Below the pieces are notes generated by a model, which did no database searches, had not been told where the DNA came from, and saw nothing but the letters and a program-made list of their open reading frames with translations. A stretch of 64,000 bases of DNA from Pseudomonas aylmerensis (lineage in GTDB: Bacteria > Pseudomonadota > Gammaproteobacteria > Pseudomonadales > Pseudomonadaceae), in the NCBI RefSeq assembly GCF_001702265.1, contig NZ_MAUE01000013.1, forward strand, positions 1-64,000, read 5' to 3'. Position numbers and translations under genes: made by a program. This document shows, one piece after another, positions 26,582 through 37,254 of this stretch (positions are counted from its first letter, which is position 1; each line of letters begins with the position of its first letter).

Positions 26582-28759
26582 ATGACTTCTAAAAATAACT
26601 CTGCCACCGTGGTATCCGACGTGTTGCTCCCAGCTCCTGCGGACAAGCCCTCAGGTTCAAAGTCATTGAGCACCGCGCGCCCGCTGGCCACTCAGCAATA
26701 CCTGTACTTCACCGAGACCAATACCGACCGCATCCTCGATAACCTCGACGGCCTGCGCGATATGGTGTTCCCACGCCCGCCCCACCTGGAAGGCGACGGC
26801 GAACAGCGCAGCGAGCAGGAATTCCCCTCGGTGTGCCTGATCGGCCTGGGCCGTTGCGGTTCGAACATCGCGCTCGACGTGGCGGAGTTGGTGTACAACG
26901 CCCGCAAGTTTTACCTCAACGAATTCAGTACCGAAGACAAGACGCTGGACAAGGGCTACAGCCCGGCCCAGTGGATCCGCAACAACCTGCGCCTGGGCAG
27001 CGGCAAGGCCAGCAAGCCGGTGTTCCTGGTCGAGCCGCTGGTGATGCTGGGCGATCTGGACAAGGACATCGCCGGGCGCATCCGCTTCTCGCGCAAAGGC
27101 GAAAAAAGCGGCTTTTTGCGCGACTACAGCAAGATGAAAATCATGGACCTGTCGGAAGTCCATGCCGGTGGCGCTGGTAACGCGCCGATCCTCGGCCAGT
27201 ACCTGGCCAAGATCATCCTCAACAAGGATACCCAGCGCTTTTCCAGCCCCGACTGGAAGATGATCCACTCGTACCTGATCGACTCCTGCGGCATCAAGGC
27301 CAACCAGTCGCGCCTGTACTTCTCGATCTTCAGCGCCGGCGGCGGTACGGGTTCGGGCATGGCCTCGGAATTCGGCCTGGCCCAGCAGCACTCGTACATG
27401 AACAAGACGTTCGACACCAAGCCCGCCGACGAGCACGACAGCAAGAGCGGCCACGCCTTTGTGTTCGAGCCGATCTTCACCAGCGGCATCTGCGTACTGC
27501 CGAATATTTCCGATCACCGCAGCGAAATGTCCGAAGCCCTGCACATCAACGCCGGGCGCCTGCTGTGCAAGTACCTGTCGGAAGAATGGGATTTCTCATA
27601 CAACTTCGCCAATGAAGACAGCAGCGAAGCCAGCGTGAAGGGCCGCATCCGCCCCTGGAACGCAATGATGCTGATCTCCAACGACATCATGCGTTACGCC
27701 GAAGAAAGCGATGACGGCAATATCCAGAACATTGACGTCAATGCCATGGAAAAACACGCCAACCAGTACATCTCGCAACAGATCTTCAACATTCTGACGG
27801 CCCAGGCGGTCACCACTGACTACGACCAGAACTACTTCCGTCGCGCCGGCATCGACATCGGCGAAACCATTCGCCTGGATGCCAACGACCTGTTCATGAG
27901 CCTGGCCGGCCCGGTGGCGATTGCCTACGCAGAGTCCGTGGTCCCGGAAACCCCGGCGCCGACCAACGACAAATTCAAGGTGTTCGAAAAAGAGCCCCAG
28001 CGCCTGAACATCGACGACCTGTTCTTCCGCTCCATCGACCTGCCGCATTTCAACAAGGTCACCCAGGCCATCGAAGGCATCAGCCTGCTGCCGATCGAGT
28101 CCAAGCGCTACAAAGCGTCCCTGGAGCAGTACAAGAACTCCGGCTACGACGCGGCCGCGCTGCATGACCTGCACTTCTTCAAGAACTGCTCGTCGGTGGT
28201 CTCGATCGTGTCCCTGCCCAAGGACTATAAACTGTCCTACATGGACCTGAACCGGCTCAAGACTCACCTCAACAGCCTGTTCCCCAACACCACGCTCAAG
28301 CGCTACGCCTTGGTGATCGGTGCATCGGCGAACCTGTCGCTGACCACCCTGATCGCGAAAAGCCCGTGCCTGTCGGATGATTTCCTCACGCTGATCGTGG
28401 CCTTTATCAAACGCTGCTTTGCGCGCAACCCGTACCGTTTCGACGACACACTGGACAACTCGATCCTGGACTTCATCATCCACGAGGACTTCGACGAAGA
28501 CCGTATCGACGAGTTGCTCAACGAGTTCGAAAACCCGGCGAAGATCCTCGATACCAACTGGTACGCGATCAAGCCGATGTATGAGAAGAAGTACCGCGAG
28601 TTGATCAACGACAAAGACAAGTTTGTGTCGATCAATGACATTCGCCTGTCGCGCGATTGCGTGAAGAAGGCAATCAAATACCTGCGCGAGATCTACCGTC
28701 ACCGCATCGGCAAGACCAAGGTTATTTCGCTGAATAACCACACCGGCAAGACTGCCTGA
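26582..28759 (+). CDS. Large tubulin/FtsZ-like GTPase (Tubulin_2-like)
   Basis: This 725-residue protein carries recognisable tubulin/FtsZ nucleotide-binding elements inside a much larger protein. There is a G-rich loop GLGRCGSN (88-95, T1-like), HAGGAGNAP (194-202, T3-like), the tubulin signature SAGGGTGSGM (251-260, T4), and RLDANDLFMSLAG (431-443). The last lines up with the FtsZ T7 catalytic loop NVDFADV and keeps both acidic residues (D433, D436). A 35-residue N-terminal tail is disordered-looking. The C-terminal 280 residues (about 445-725) are helical and charged, with no known domain. No signal peptide or membrane segment is seen. It resembles bacterial proteins annotated as tubulin-like, not cell-division FtsZ. 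The role is unknown. Confidence 0.8.
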   Translation: MTSKNNSATVVSDVLLPAPADKPSGSKSLSTARPLATQQYLYFTETNTDRILDNLDGLRDMVFPRPPHLEGDGEQRSEQEFPSVCLIGLGRCGSNIALDVAELVYNARKFYLNEFSTEDKTLDKGYSPAQWIRNNLRLGSGKASKPVFLVEPLVMLGDLDKDIAGRIRFSRKGEKSGFLRDYSKMKIMDLSEVHAGGAGNAPILGQYLAKIILNKDTQRFSSPDWKMIHSYLIDSCGIKANQSRLYFSIFSAGGGTGSGMASEFGLAQQHSYMNKTFDTKPADEHDSKSGHAFVFEPIFTSGICVLPNISDHRSEMSEALHINAGRLLCKYLSEEWDFSYNFANEDSSEASVKGRIRPWNAMMLISNDIMRYAEESDDGNIQNIDVNAMEKHANQYISQQIFNILTAQAVTTDYDQNYFRRAGIDIGETIRLDANDLFMSLAGPVAIAYAESVVPETPAPTNDKFKVFEKEPQRLNIDDLFFRSIDLPHFNKVTQAIEGISLLPIESKRYKASLEQYKNSGYDAAALHDLHFFKNCSSVVSIVSLPKDYKLSYMDLNRLKTHLNSLFPNTTLKRYALVIGASANLSLTTLIAKSPCLSDDFLTLIVAFIKRCFARNPYRFDDTLDNSILDFIIHEDFDEDRIDELLNEFENPAKILDTNWYAIKPMYEKKYRELINDKDKFVSINDIRLSRDCVKKAIKYLREIYRHRIGKTKVISLNNHTGKTA

Positions 28760-28765
28760 ACCGCT

Positions 28766-28791
28766 GCGACGGCGCCGCAGGGCGCCGTCGC
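28766..28791. terminator. GC-rich hairpin between convergent genes
   Basis: GCGACGGCGCC pairs perfectly with GGCGCCGTCGC (11 bp, 4-nt loop) in the 36-bp space between the tubulin-like gene and the convergent glycosyltransferase. There is no T-run on either strand, so it may act as a bidirectional mRNA 3' stabiliser rather than a true intrinsic terminator. Confidence 0.6.
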
Positions 28792-28795
28792 GACA

Positions 28796-29887
28796 TCAGC
28801 GGGCCGCGCGCTGGCGCAGGAAGGTAAGGATGACTTGCTCGTCTGCGCGCTTCAGCGGCCGGGGCAACTGCTTGGGCCAGCCTGCACCGTCGGTGCCGAA
28901 GACCTTCTGCTGTTCTTCCACGTCCCAGCCAAGAATTTCCTTGAAGGCCGACTCCCACCAGCCGTGTCGACACACGTCGTAGTACGGGTGCTTGGGCGCC
29001 GAGCTGCCGTAGAGCAAGTCGCGACCGACCCGCTTCAGGTGTTTGCGCTGATTGCGCAGTTTCCATTTGATCCGCAGCCGCTGCCAAGGGGATGGCACGG
29101 GCTTGACCTGCGGCACATCCAGGCAACGCGCTACCAGCTCAGGGCCGAACGCTTCGCCATAGAGACTGAAAAAGTGCGCCTGCATGGCGTGGAAGAAGCG
29201 CTTGTCGGCGAAGTAGTGATGGACGAACCTGTTCGCCTCGCGCACCGTCTTGTCGCGCATCGCGAAGGAAATCGCGATCTGCTCGATGGTGTGGATATCG
29301 AACGAACCCTGGGTCCACTCATCGATCCAGCGAATCGCGGCCTCGAGCAGCGGCGTGTCACTGGCGCGTACGCCACACAGGCCACTGTTATAGAGCTTGA
29401 AACTATTGCCGGCGCAAATGCCATGCGCCTGCAGGTGCTCACCCAACTTGAGGTAGTCGGGGCGCTGGCACACGTAGCTCCAGTCGTATTCGAAGCCATC
29501 CATCACATACTGGTCGGGCGCGATGAGTTCGAAGACGCGATGGGGGGATTTGAGGAACAGCGTGTCGGTGTCGACGAACAGGGTCTTGTCCGCCAGCTTC
29601 AATCCCTGGGCAATCGCACAGGCCTTGCGGCGGTGGGTGTAGCCGTTGCTTCCCTGCCATCGGGCGAGGGTCTGCTCATCGAGGTGAACGGTTTCGACCG
29701 GCCAGCCGGCGAAATCCTGCGGGCGATCGGTCATGACCCGGATGCACAGCGACTCGCCCTGCTTGAGCTGCGCCAGCGCGGTGAGGATGCTGAATTTCGC
29801 TTCGCGCCGGTAAACATCCTGATTACCGTAAATGAGGTAAAGCAGTTGCTGCGACGTTTTCTCTAGAGGGGGCAGCGCTGAAGGCAT
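28796..29887 (-). CDS. GT-A-fold nucleotide-sugar glycosyltransferase-like protein
   Basis: This is a 363-residue protein with a nucleotide-diphospho-sugar transferase look. The N-terminal strand LLYLIYGN is followed by FVDTDTLFLKSP, where DTD (106-108) is the metal-binding DxD motif typical of GT8-like enzymes. HTIEQIAISF (around residue 200) follows. It has no signal peptide or obvious membrane anchor. It is transcribed toward the tubulin-like gene and shares a 36-bp convergent gap, so it is a neighbour and not part of the same operon. Donor and acceptor are unknown. Confidence 0.75.
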   Translation of the reverse strand: MPSALPPLEKTSQQLLYLIYGNQDVYRREAKFSILTALAQLKQGESLCIRVMTDRPQDFAGWPVETVHLDEQTLARWQGSNGYTHRRKACAIAQGLKLADKTLFVDTDTLFLKSPHRVFELIAPDQYVMDGFEYDWSYVCQRPDYLKLGEHLQAHGICAGNSFKLYNSGLCGVRASDTPLLEAAIRWIDEWTQGSFDIHTIEQIAISFAMRDKTVREANRFVHHYFADKRFFHAMQAHFFSLYGEAFGPELVARCLDVPQVKPVPSPWQRLRIKWKLRNQRKHLKRVGRDLLYGSSAPKHPYYDVCRHGWWESAFKEILGWDVEEQQKVFGTDGAGWPKQLPRPLKRADEQVILTFLRQRAAR

Positions 29888-30138
29888 AACGGGCTCCGGA
29901 TGACAGGCGGCGAACTTTACCGGAATTCGTTGCTTCCTACGCTACGATCTGACAGCTACCCGCTTTATATACACACCGAGAAACAATTCCCGGAGCCATC
30001 CAGTGCCAGGAGAACTGTTCCCATGACGTGCGCGTCACCTTGGGCTGTGACCTTTCTTCACGGCAAGATGCCATCACCGCCCTGGCGGTTACTCCGCTAC
30101 ACACTTTTGCAGCGAAACAACACGCACCATTAAGGTGC

Positions 30139-30450
30139 TTACTTCGCCTGCGCCGCCCTTTCCTGGATCAGTATCCAAGGCGAAACCACCACTGCCCACA
30201 AGCCTGGATCGCGCTCCACCAGGTCCAATGCCCGCGTCGCAGACACTTCGCCCAAGCTGCCCGAGGCCAGCCAGGCAGCGACTTTGTCACGGTTATCCTC
30301 GGCCATGCCCTCGGCGGCCTCGATCAAATCCAGGCCGGCGTCGACCCACAATAGGGCACCCTTGGCAAAGAACGGTTCAAGCTCCTTCCAGGAAATTTCG
30401 GCGGTTTCACCGAGCAGCTTGGCATAGAGGGTGCTAGGTTCTTGCTTCAT
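30139..30450 (-). CDS. DUF2288 family protein
   Basis: This is a 103-residue acidic soluble protein. The pattern ISWKELEPFFAKGALLWVDAGLDLIEAAEGMAEDN and the C-terminal LWAVVVSPWILIQE are characteristic of DUF2288. The family is common in gamma-proteobacteria and its function is unknown. It is divergent from braC with a 341-bp space between them. Confidence 0.88.
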   Translation of the reverse strand: MKQEPSTLYAKLLGETAEISWKELEPFFAKGALLWVDAGLDLIEAAEGMAEDNRDKVAAWLASGSLGEVSATRALDLVERDPGLWAVVVSPWILIQERAAQAK

Positions 30451-30791
30451 GGGAATTCACCTGAATAAAAAATCGGCGCAATCATAACGTCGCAGGTCAG
30501 GCAGAAAAACCCAGTTGCAAATGAGGCATCGATTGAAAGTGTCAGGAAAGCCAAGGATTGCCCGAGACTCTGGCATCACCCCGCCGCAATTCTGTCTTTT
30601 TCTTTCATTTAAGCGACATACCCGGGTTTTGCCCCCAGCAGCCAGCTTTTCAAGCGATCAACCGGCGCTCTACACTGTACCGGTACAGTTGCCAGGGCAC
30701 TGCCGGGGGGATATCCGAGATATCTGATCCGGTTCTACAGCTCACAAGGCCGCTAGAACTATAAAAAATACAACAGTAAGAGTGGAGCACT
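30451..30791 (+). other. Intergenic region upstream of braC
   Basis: No gene is seen in this gap between the divergent DUF2288 gene and braC. It contains a 16-bp perfect palindrome (30674-30689) and, just after it, GATATC-CGA-GATATC (30710-30724). The GGAG ribosome site of braC lies at about 30783. It is probably the braC promoter/operator region. Confidence 0.6.
30674..30689. promoter_or_regulatory. 16-bp perfect palindrome upstream of braC
   Basis: ACTGTACCGGTACAGT is self-complementary over all 16 bases, about 105 bp before the braC start. The size and position suggest an operator for a dimeric repressor or activator. It is not a LexA box, because the CTG and CAG halves are only 8 apart instead of 10. 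Confidence 0.6.
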
Positions 30792-31919
30792 ATGAATAAG
30801 GCTACTAAGCAGATTTCCAAACTGTTTGCCGCTATGGTCCTGGCTGGGGTTGCCGGCCATTCGTTCGCAGCTGACACCATCAAGATTGGTATCGCCGGCC
30901 CTAAAACCGGTCCTGTGACGCAATACGGTGACATGCAATTCATGGGTGCCAAGCAAGCCATCGCCGACATCAACGCCAAGGGCGGCGTCGACGGCAAGTT
31001 GCTCGAAGCCAAGGAATACGACGACGCTTGCGATCCTAAACAAGCCGTTGCCGTCGCCAACAAAGTGGTCAACGACGGCGTCAAGTTCGTAGTTGGTCAC
31101 CTCTGCTCCAGCTCCACTCAGCCAGCGTCCGATATTTATGAAGACGAAGGCGTGATCATGATTACCCCGGCGGCCACCAGCCCGGAAATCACCGCCCGTG
31201 GCTACAAGCTGATCTTCCGCACCATCGGCCTGGACAGCGCCCAGGGCCCTGCAGCCGGTAACTACATCGCCGATCACGTGAAGCCGAAAATCGTGGCTGT
31301 CCTGCACGACAAACAGCAATACGGTGAAGGCATCGCCACCGCCGTCAAGCAGACTCTCGAGAAGAAAGGCACCAAGGTTGCCGTCTTCGAAGGCCTGAAC
31401 GCCGGTGACAAAGACTTCTCCTCGATCATCCAGAAGCTCAAGCAAGCCAACGTCGACTTCGTCTACTACGGCGGCTACCACCCAGAGCTGGGCCTGATCC
31501 TGCGCCAAGCCAAGGAAAAAGGCCTGAACGCCAAGTTCATGGGCCCAGAAGGCGTCGGCAACGACTCCATCTCGCAGATCGCCCAAGGCGCTTCGGAAGG
31601 CCTGCTGGTGACCCTGCCGAAATCCTTCGACACCGATCCGGCCAACAAGGCCATTGTTGAAGAGTTCGCCAAGAACAAACAGGACCCAACCGGTCCATTC
31701 GTATTCCCGGCCTACTCGGCCGTTGAAGTGATCGCCGGCGGTATTGCCGCTGCGAAGAGCGAAGACACCGCCAAAGTGGCAGCCGCCATCCACGCGGGTA
31801 CCTTCAAGACACCTACTGGCGAGCTGAGCTTCGACGCCAAGGGCGACCTGAAGGACTTCAAGTTCGTGGTCTACGAATGGCACTTCGGCAAACCAAAAAC
31901 CGAAGTTTCCCCTCAGTAA
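30792..31919 (+). CDS. braC: Branched-chain amino acid-binding protein BraC
   Basis: This is the periplasmic substrate-binding protein of the LIV-type ABC importer for leucine, isoleucine, valine (and alanine in P. aeruginosa), 375 residues. The signal peptide runs to about residue 27 (GHSFA|AD). The mature part has the Leu/Ile/Val-binding fold (IKIGIAGPKTGPVTQYGDMQFMGAKQAIADINAKGG) and a cysteine pair around residues 79 and 104, as in LivJ/BraC. GGAG precedes the ATG. A terminator after the gene separates it from braD, giving excess binding protein over permease. Confidence 0.95.
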   Translation: MNKATKQISKLFAAMVLAGVAGHSFAADTIKIGIAGPKTGPVTQYGDMQFMGAKQAIADINAKGGVDGKLLEAKEYDDACDPKQAVAVANKVVNDGVKFVVGHLCSSSTQPASDIYEDEGVIMITPAATSPEITARGYKLIFRTIGLDSAQGPAAGNYIADHVKPKIVAVLHDKQQYGEGIATAVKQTLEKKGTKVAVFEGLNAGDKDFSSIIQKLKQANVDFVYYGGYHPELGLILRQAKEKGLNAKFMGPEGVGNDSISQIAQGASEGLLVTLPKSFDTDPANKAIVEEFAKNKQDPTGPFVFPAYSAVEVIAGGIAAAKSEDTAKVAAAIHAGTFKTPTGELSFDAKGDLKDFKFVVYEWHFGKPKTEVSPQ

Positions 31920-31939
31920 GCCAGGCGTTACTGGTCAAC

Positions 31940-31971
31940 AAGCCCACTGTGAGAGCAGTGGGCTTTGTTTT
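31940..31971 (+). terminator. Terminator/attenuator between braC and braD
   Basis: AAGCCCACTG pairs with CAGTGGGCTT (10 bp, 6-nt loop) followed by TGTTTT. Partial read-through would let the permease genes be expressed at a lower level than braC, as is usual for ABC importers. Confidence 0.88.
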
Positions 31972-32147
31972 ACGAGGTTTATGGGCCTGTCACCCGCGAT
32001 CCGGGCGCTGGCTCACCTGAAAATCTTAAAACCGTCACCAGCGGTTCGCTGGCAAACGCTTTGTGCAAATGTGCTCATAGAACACAGCACAGGGCCGGAA
32101 CATGACTCCACCAGTGAAATGCGTATCGGGTTTTTAGGAGCGCTGTA

Positions 32148-33067
32148 ATGCCTGAGATCTATCATTTTTTCCAACAGCTGGTTAATGGCCTGACCATTGG
32201 CAGCACCTATGCCTTGATAGCCATTGGCTACACAATGGTTTACGGCATCATTGGAATGATCAACTTCGCCCATGGCGAGGTGTACATGATTGGTTCCTAC
32301 GTGGCCTTCATCGCCCTTGCCGGGCTGGCCATGATGGGTATCCACTCACTGCCGCTGTTGATGACCGCCGCGTTCATCGCGTCGATCGTCGTGACCAGTG
32401 CCTATGGCTACAGTATCGAGCGGGTTGCCTACCGTCCCTTGCGTGGCAGCAACCGTCTGATCCCGCTGATTTCCGCTATCGGCATGTCGATTTTCCTGCA
32501 GAACACCGTATTGCTGTCCCAGGACTCCAAGGATAAATCCATCCCCAACCTGATCCCGGGGAGCATCTCCTTCGGTCCGGGTGGCGCGGAAGAAGTCCTG
32601 ATTTCCTACATGCAGATCCTGGTCTTCGTCGTCACCCTGGTGGCCATGCTGGGCCTGACCCTGTTCATCTCCCGCTCCCGTCTGGGGCGCGCCTGCCGGG
32701 CCTGCGCCGAAGACATCAAGATGGCCAACCTGCTGGGCATCAACACCAACAACATCATCGCCCTGACCTTCGTCATCGGTGCCGCACTCGCGGCAGTGGC
32801 TGCCGTGCTGCTGAGCATGCAGTACGGCGTGATCAACCCCAACGCCGGTTTCCTGGTAGGCCTCAAGGCCTTTACCGCGGCGGTATTGGGCGGCATCGGC
32901 AGCATTCCGGGCGCCATGCTCGGCGGGCTGGTGCTGGGTGTGGCCGAGGCCTTTGGCGCCGATATCTTCGGCGACCAGTACAAGGACGTCGTGGCGTTCG
33001 GCCTGTTGGTTCTGGTGCTGTTGTTCCGTCCGACCGGCATCCTGGGCCGTCCGGAGGTTGAGAAAGT

Positions 33068-33071
<4 letters not shown>
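32148..33071 (+). CDS. braD: Branched-chain amino acid ABC permease BraD (LivH-type)
   Basis: This is an inner-membrane permease subunit, 307 residues with about 8 hydrophobic segments. It opens with the LivH-family motif [36 protein letters not shown] and has the characteristic [25 protein letters not shown] near the end (the EAA-like coupling region). It starts 228 bp after braC. Its stop overlaps the braE start (ATGA), so the two permeases are coupled. Confidence 0.95.
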
Positions 33072-34317
<1,246 letters not shown>

Positions 34318-34321
<4 letters not shown>

Positions 34322-35085
34322 GCCGCGAGATCCTGAAAGTCGAAAACTTGAGCATGCGCTTCGGCGGCTTGCTGGCGGTCAACGGCGTGGCCCTGACCGT
34401 GAAAGAGAAACAAGTGGTGGCGCTGATCGGCCCGAACGGCGCCGGCAAGACCACGGTGTTCAACTGCCTCACCGGTTTCTACAAGCCGAGCGGCGGCAGC
34501 ATCCTGCTGGACGGCCAGCCGATCCAGGGCCTGGCCGGTCACGAGATCGCCCGCAAGGGCGTGGTGCGGACCTTCCAGAACGTGCGGCTGTTCAAGGACA
34601 TGACGGCGGTCGAGAACCTGCTGATCGCCCAGCACCGTCACCTGAACACCAACTTCTTCGCCGGCCTGTTCAAGACCCCGGCGTTTCGCAAGAGCGAGCG
34701 CGAGGCCATGGAGTACGCCGAGTACTGGCTGGACAAGGTCAACCTGACCGAGTTCGCCAACCGCCCGGCGGGCACCCTCGCCTACGGTCAGCAACGTCGC
34801 CTGGAAATCGCCCGCTGCATGATGACCCGCCCGCGGATCCTGATGCTCGACGAACCGGCGGCCGGCCTCAACCCCAAGGAAACCGAAGACCTCAAGGCGC
34901 TGATCGGCGTGTTGCGTGAGGAAAACAACGCCACGGTGCTGTTGATCGAACACGACATGAAACTGGTCATGAGCATTTCCGACCACATCGTGGTGATCAA
35001 CCAGGGCACGCCGCTGGCCGACGGGACGCCGGAGCAGATCCGCGACAATCCTGAAGTGATCAAAGCCTATCTGGGGGAAGCGTAA
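34318..35085 (+). CDS. braF: Branched-chain amino acid ABC ATPase BraF (LivG-type)
   Basis: This is one of two cytoplasmic ATPases of the importer, 255 residues. Walker [10 protein letters not shown] (about residues 39-47), the [13 protein letters not shown] signature (variant of LSGGQ) and Walker [14 protein letters not shown] are intact, with the LivG-typical C-terminal LGEA. It overlaps braE by 4 bp and is followed by braG after 1 bp. Confidence 0.96.
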
Positions 35086-35086
35086 A

Positions 35087-35788
35087 ATGCTGCAATTCGA
35101 AAACGTTTCCACTTTCTACGGCAAGATCCAGGCCCTGCACAGCGTCAACGTGGAAGTGCGCCAAGGGGAAATCGTCACGCTGATCGGCGCCAACGGCGCC
35201 GGCAAATCGACCTTGCTGATGACCCTATGCGGTTCGCCGCAGGCCCACAGCGGCAGCATCCGCTACATGGGTGAAGAGCTGGTGGGCCAGCAGTCGTCGC
35301 AGATCATGCGCAAGAGCATTGCGGTCGTGCCGGAAGGCCGCCGTGTGTTCTCGCGCCTGACCGTCGAGGAGAACCTGGCCATGGGCGGGTTCTTCACCGA
35401 CAAGGGCGATTACCAGGAGCAGATGGACAAGGTGCTGCACCTGTTTCCACGGCTCAAGGAACGCTTCAGCCAGCGCGGCGGCACCATGTCCGGCGGCGAG
35501 CAGCAAATGCTCGCCATCGGCCGTGCGCTGATGAGCAAACCCAAGCTGCTGCTGCTCGACGAGCCTTCCCTGGGCCTGGCGCCGATCATCATCCAGCAGA
35601 TCTTCGACATCATCGAACAGCTGCGCAAGGACGGTGTGACGGTGTTCCTGGTGGAACAGAACGCCAACCAGGCGCTGAAGATCGCCGACCGTGCCTACGT
35701 GCTGGAGAACGGCCGGGTGGTGATGCAAGGTACCGGCGAGCAGCTGCTCACCGATCCAAAGGTGCGTGAGGCGTACCTGGGCGGTTAA
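35087..35788 (+). CDS. braG: Branched-chain amino acid ABC ATPase BraG (LivF-type)
   Basis: This is the second ATPase, 233 residues. Walker A GANGAGKST, signature MSGGEQQMLAIGRAL and Walker B LLLLDEPSLGLAP are complete, and it ends with YLGG as LivF proteins do. It is the last gene of the operon, followed after 31 bp by a REPIN that probably stabilises the 3' end of the transcript. Confidence 0.96.
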   Translation: MLQFENVSTFYGKIQALHSVNVEVRQGEIVTLIGANGAGKSTLLMTLCGSPQAHSGSIRYMGEELVGQQSSQIMRKSIAVVPEGRRVFSRLTVEENLAMGGFFTDKGDYQEQMDKVLHLFPRLKERFSQRGGTMSGGEQQMLAIGRALMSKPKLLLLDEPSLGLAPIIIQQIFDIIEQLRKDGVTVFLVEQNANQALKIADRAYVLENGRVVMQGTGEQLLTDPKVREAYLGG

Positions 35789-35819
35789 GAGAAGGTTGCG
35801 GTAGCAACCGGATCAAAAA

Positions 35820-35912
35820 TGTGGGAGCGGGCTTGCCCACGAATACGCTGGACCAGCCAAGTATCTAATGGCTGACACAGCGCATTCGTGGACAAGCCCG
35901 CTCCCACATTTG
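35820..35912. repeat. REPIN after braG
   Basis: The arms TGTGGGAGCGGGCTTGCCCACGAAT and ATTCGTGGACAAGCCCGCTCCCACA are nearly perfect inverted copies about 43 bp apart. It is the clearest REPIN in the window. Confidence 0.93.
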
Positions 35913-35963
35913 CTTTGTGTGGTGCCTGAATGTTGCCAAGCCTGAAATTATTTTTGCTGGGTT

Positions 35964-35993
35964 TGTAACGAATTCCCCCCCAACATCTCTAGT
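35964..35993 (+). promoter_or_regulatory. Candidate ECF-type promoter of the buf operon
   Basis: TGTAACG (35964-35970) resembles an ECF sigma -35 element and is followed 13 bp later by CATCTCTA. The region is about 60-80 bp upstream of the DUF2282 gene. Bufferin genes in Caulobacter are under an ECF sigma factor; whether that holds here is open, and the -10 match is weak. Confidence 0.35.
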
Positions 35994-36046
35994 GGTACAA
36001 GCAGGCACTCAAGCCCGCCAACTCAACCCACTGCTGGAGATTCATC

Positions 36047-36352
36047 ATGACCACCACTACCCGCTCGCTGTCCGCCGCTACCCTCGTCCTGGCCCTGGGT
36101 TCTGCCTTGAGCCTGTCCGCCCTGAGCACCACTGCCCACGCCGCCGACGACATGCAGAAATGCTTCGGTGTCGCCGAGGCCGGCAAGAACGATTGCGCCG
36201 CAGGCGCTGGCACATCCTGCGCCGGCACCTCGAAAGTCAAAGACCAGGCCAACGCCTGGAAACTGGTACCGGCCGGCACCTGCGCCAAAACCCCAAGCTC
36301 CACCTCGCCGACCGGTTTCGGCCAGGAAGCTGCCTTCACCGCCAAGTCCTGA
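36047..36352 (+). CDS. bufA: DUF2282 bufferin precursor (BufA1-like)
   Basis: This is a 101-residue exported precursor. A signal peptide of about 32 residues (cleavage after AHA) is followed by a small core with exactly four cysteines, C39, C50, C58 and C79, set in KCFGVAE, NDCAAG, SCAGTS and GTCAK contexts. This is the pattern of DUF2282 (BufA1) peptides. In characterised bufferins a DUF692 enzyme converts core cysteines to thiooxazole-type heterocycles and the product binds copper in the periplasm. The enzyme, partner and DoxX genes follow immediately. A short ribosome site (GGAG) precedes ATG 36047. Confidence 0.86.
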   Translation: MTTTTRSLSAATLVLALGSALSLSALSTTAHAADDMQKCFGVAEAGKNDCAAGAGTSCAGTSKVKDQANAWKLVPAGTCAKTPSSTSPTGFGQEAAFTAKS

Positions 36353-36375
36353 AACCCTGGTCAGCCTGAGTACTG

Positions 36376-37254
36376 ATGATGACGCTTTCATCCCTGCAAA
36401 CGCCCTCGCCGGCTCAGGCGCCCGGCCTCCCCTGTCGGGCCGGGCTGGGGCTGAAGACCGAGCACTTCGCGCACGTGCTCGAGACTTCGCCCGACCTCGG
36501 TTTTTTTGAAGTACACGCCGAAAACTACATGGTGGCCGGCGGCCCGTTTCACCACTACCTGGGGTTGATCCGCGCGCAGTACCCGCTGTCGCTGCACGGC
36601 GTGGGCCTGTCCATCGGCGGTGAAAGCCCGCTCAACCGGGACCACCTGGCACGCTTGGCGGCCCTGATCGAACGCTATCAACCCCACTCATTTTCCGAAC
36701 ACCTGGCCTGGTCGAGCCACGGCCCGGTGTTTCTCAACGACCTGCTGCCGCTGGCCTACGATGCCGCCACCCTGAACCGGGTGTGTGCGCACGTCGACCA
36801 GGTCCAGGACACGCTCAAGCGGCCGATGCTGCTGGAAAACCCGTCGACGTACCTGCAGTTCGAGCGTTCCACTTTGGACGAGACCGACTTCATCAGCGAG
36901 GTCATCCGGCGCACCGGCTGTGGCCTGCTGCTCGACGTGAACAACGTCTACGTGTCGTGCATCAACCATCAACGTGACCCGCAGGCCTATCTCGACGCCC
37001 TGCCGCTGCACGCGGTGGGTGAGATTCATCTGGCCGGCTTTGCCGAAGACACTGACAGCTTGGGCGACCGCCTGCTGATTGATGACCACGGCGCGCCCAT
37101 CGATAACGCCGTGTGGCAGTTGTACGAGCAGGTACTGGCACGCATCGGCCCGGTGGCGACGCTGATCGAGCGAGACAACCAGGTACCGGCCTTCAGCGTG
37201 CTCTTGGCCGAAGCCGAGCACGCCGAACGGCACTTGTCGCAGGTACGCCCATGA
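36376..37254 (+). CDS. bufB: DUF692 multinuclear iron oxygenase (MNIO), BufB-like
   Basis: This is a 292-residue TIM-barrel enzyme of the DUF692/MNIO family. Recognisable blocks are GLGLKTEHF at the start of the barrel, [27 protein letters not shown], and [19 protein letters not shown], plus [10 protein letters not shown] and [12 protein letters not shown]. These contain the conserved His, Asp and Glu metal ligands of the family. MNIO enzymes oxidise peptidyl cysteines. It is 24 bp after bufA and its stop overlaps the next start (ATGA), so it is the maturation enzyme of the operon. Confidence 0.88.
   Translation: MMTLSSLQTPSPAQAPGLPCRAGLGLKTEHFAHVLETSPDLGFFEVHAENYMVAGGPFHHYLGLIRAQYPLSLHGVGLSIGGESPLNRDHLARLAALIERYQPHSFSEHLAWSSHGPVFLNDLLPLAYDAATLNRVCAHVDQVQDTLKRPMLLENPSTYLQFERSTLDETDFISEVIRRTGCGLLLDVNNVYVSCINHQRDPQAYLDALPLHAVGEIHLAGFAEDTDSLGDRLLIDDHGAPIDNAVWQLYEQVLARIGPVATLIERDNQVPAFSVLLAEAEHAERHLSQVRP

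Noticed and set aside
26582..28759. Cell-division FtsZ
   Set aside because: The length (725) and the C-terminal domain are wrong, the conserved FtsZ tail is absent, and the surroundings are not the division gene cluster.
30674..30689. SOS (LexA) box upstream of braC
   Set aside because: The palindrome has CTG and CAG ends but only 8 bases between them, where LexA sites have 10; there is also no reason to expect SOS control of braC.
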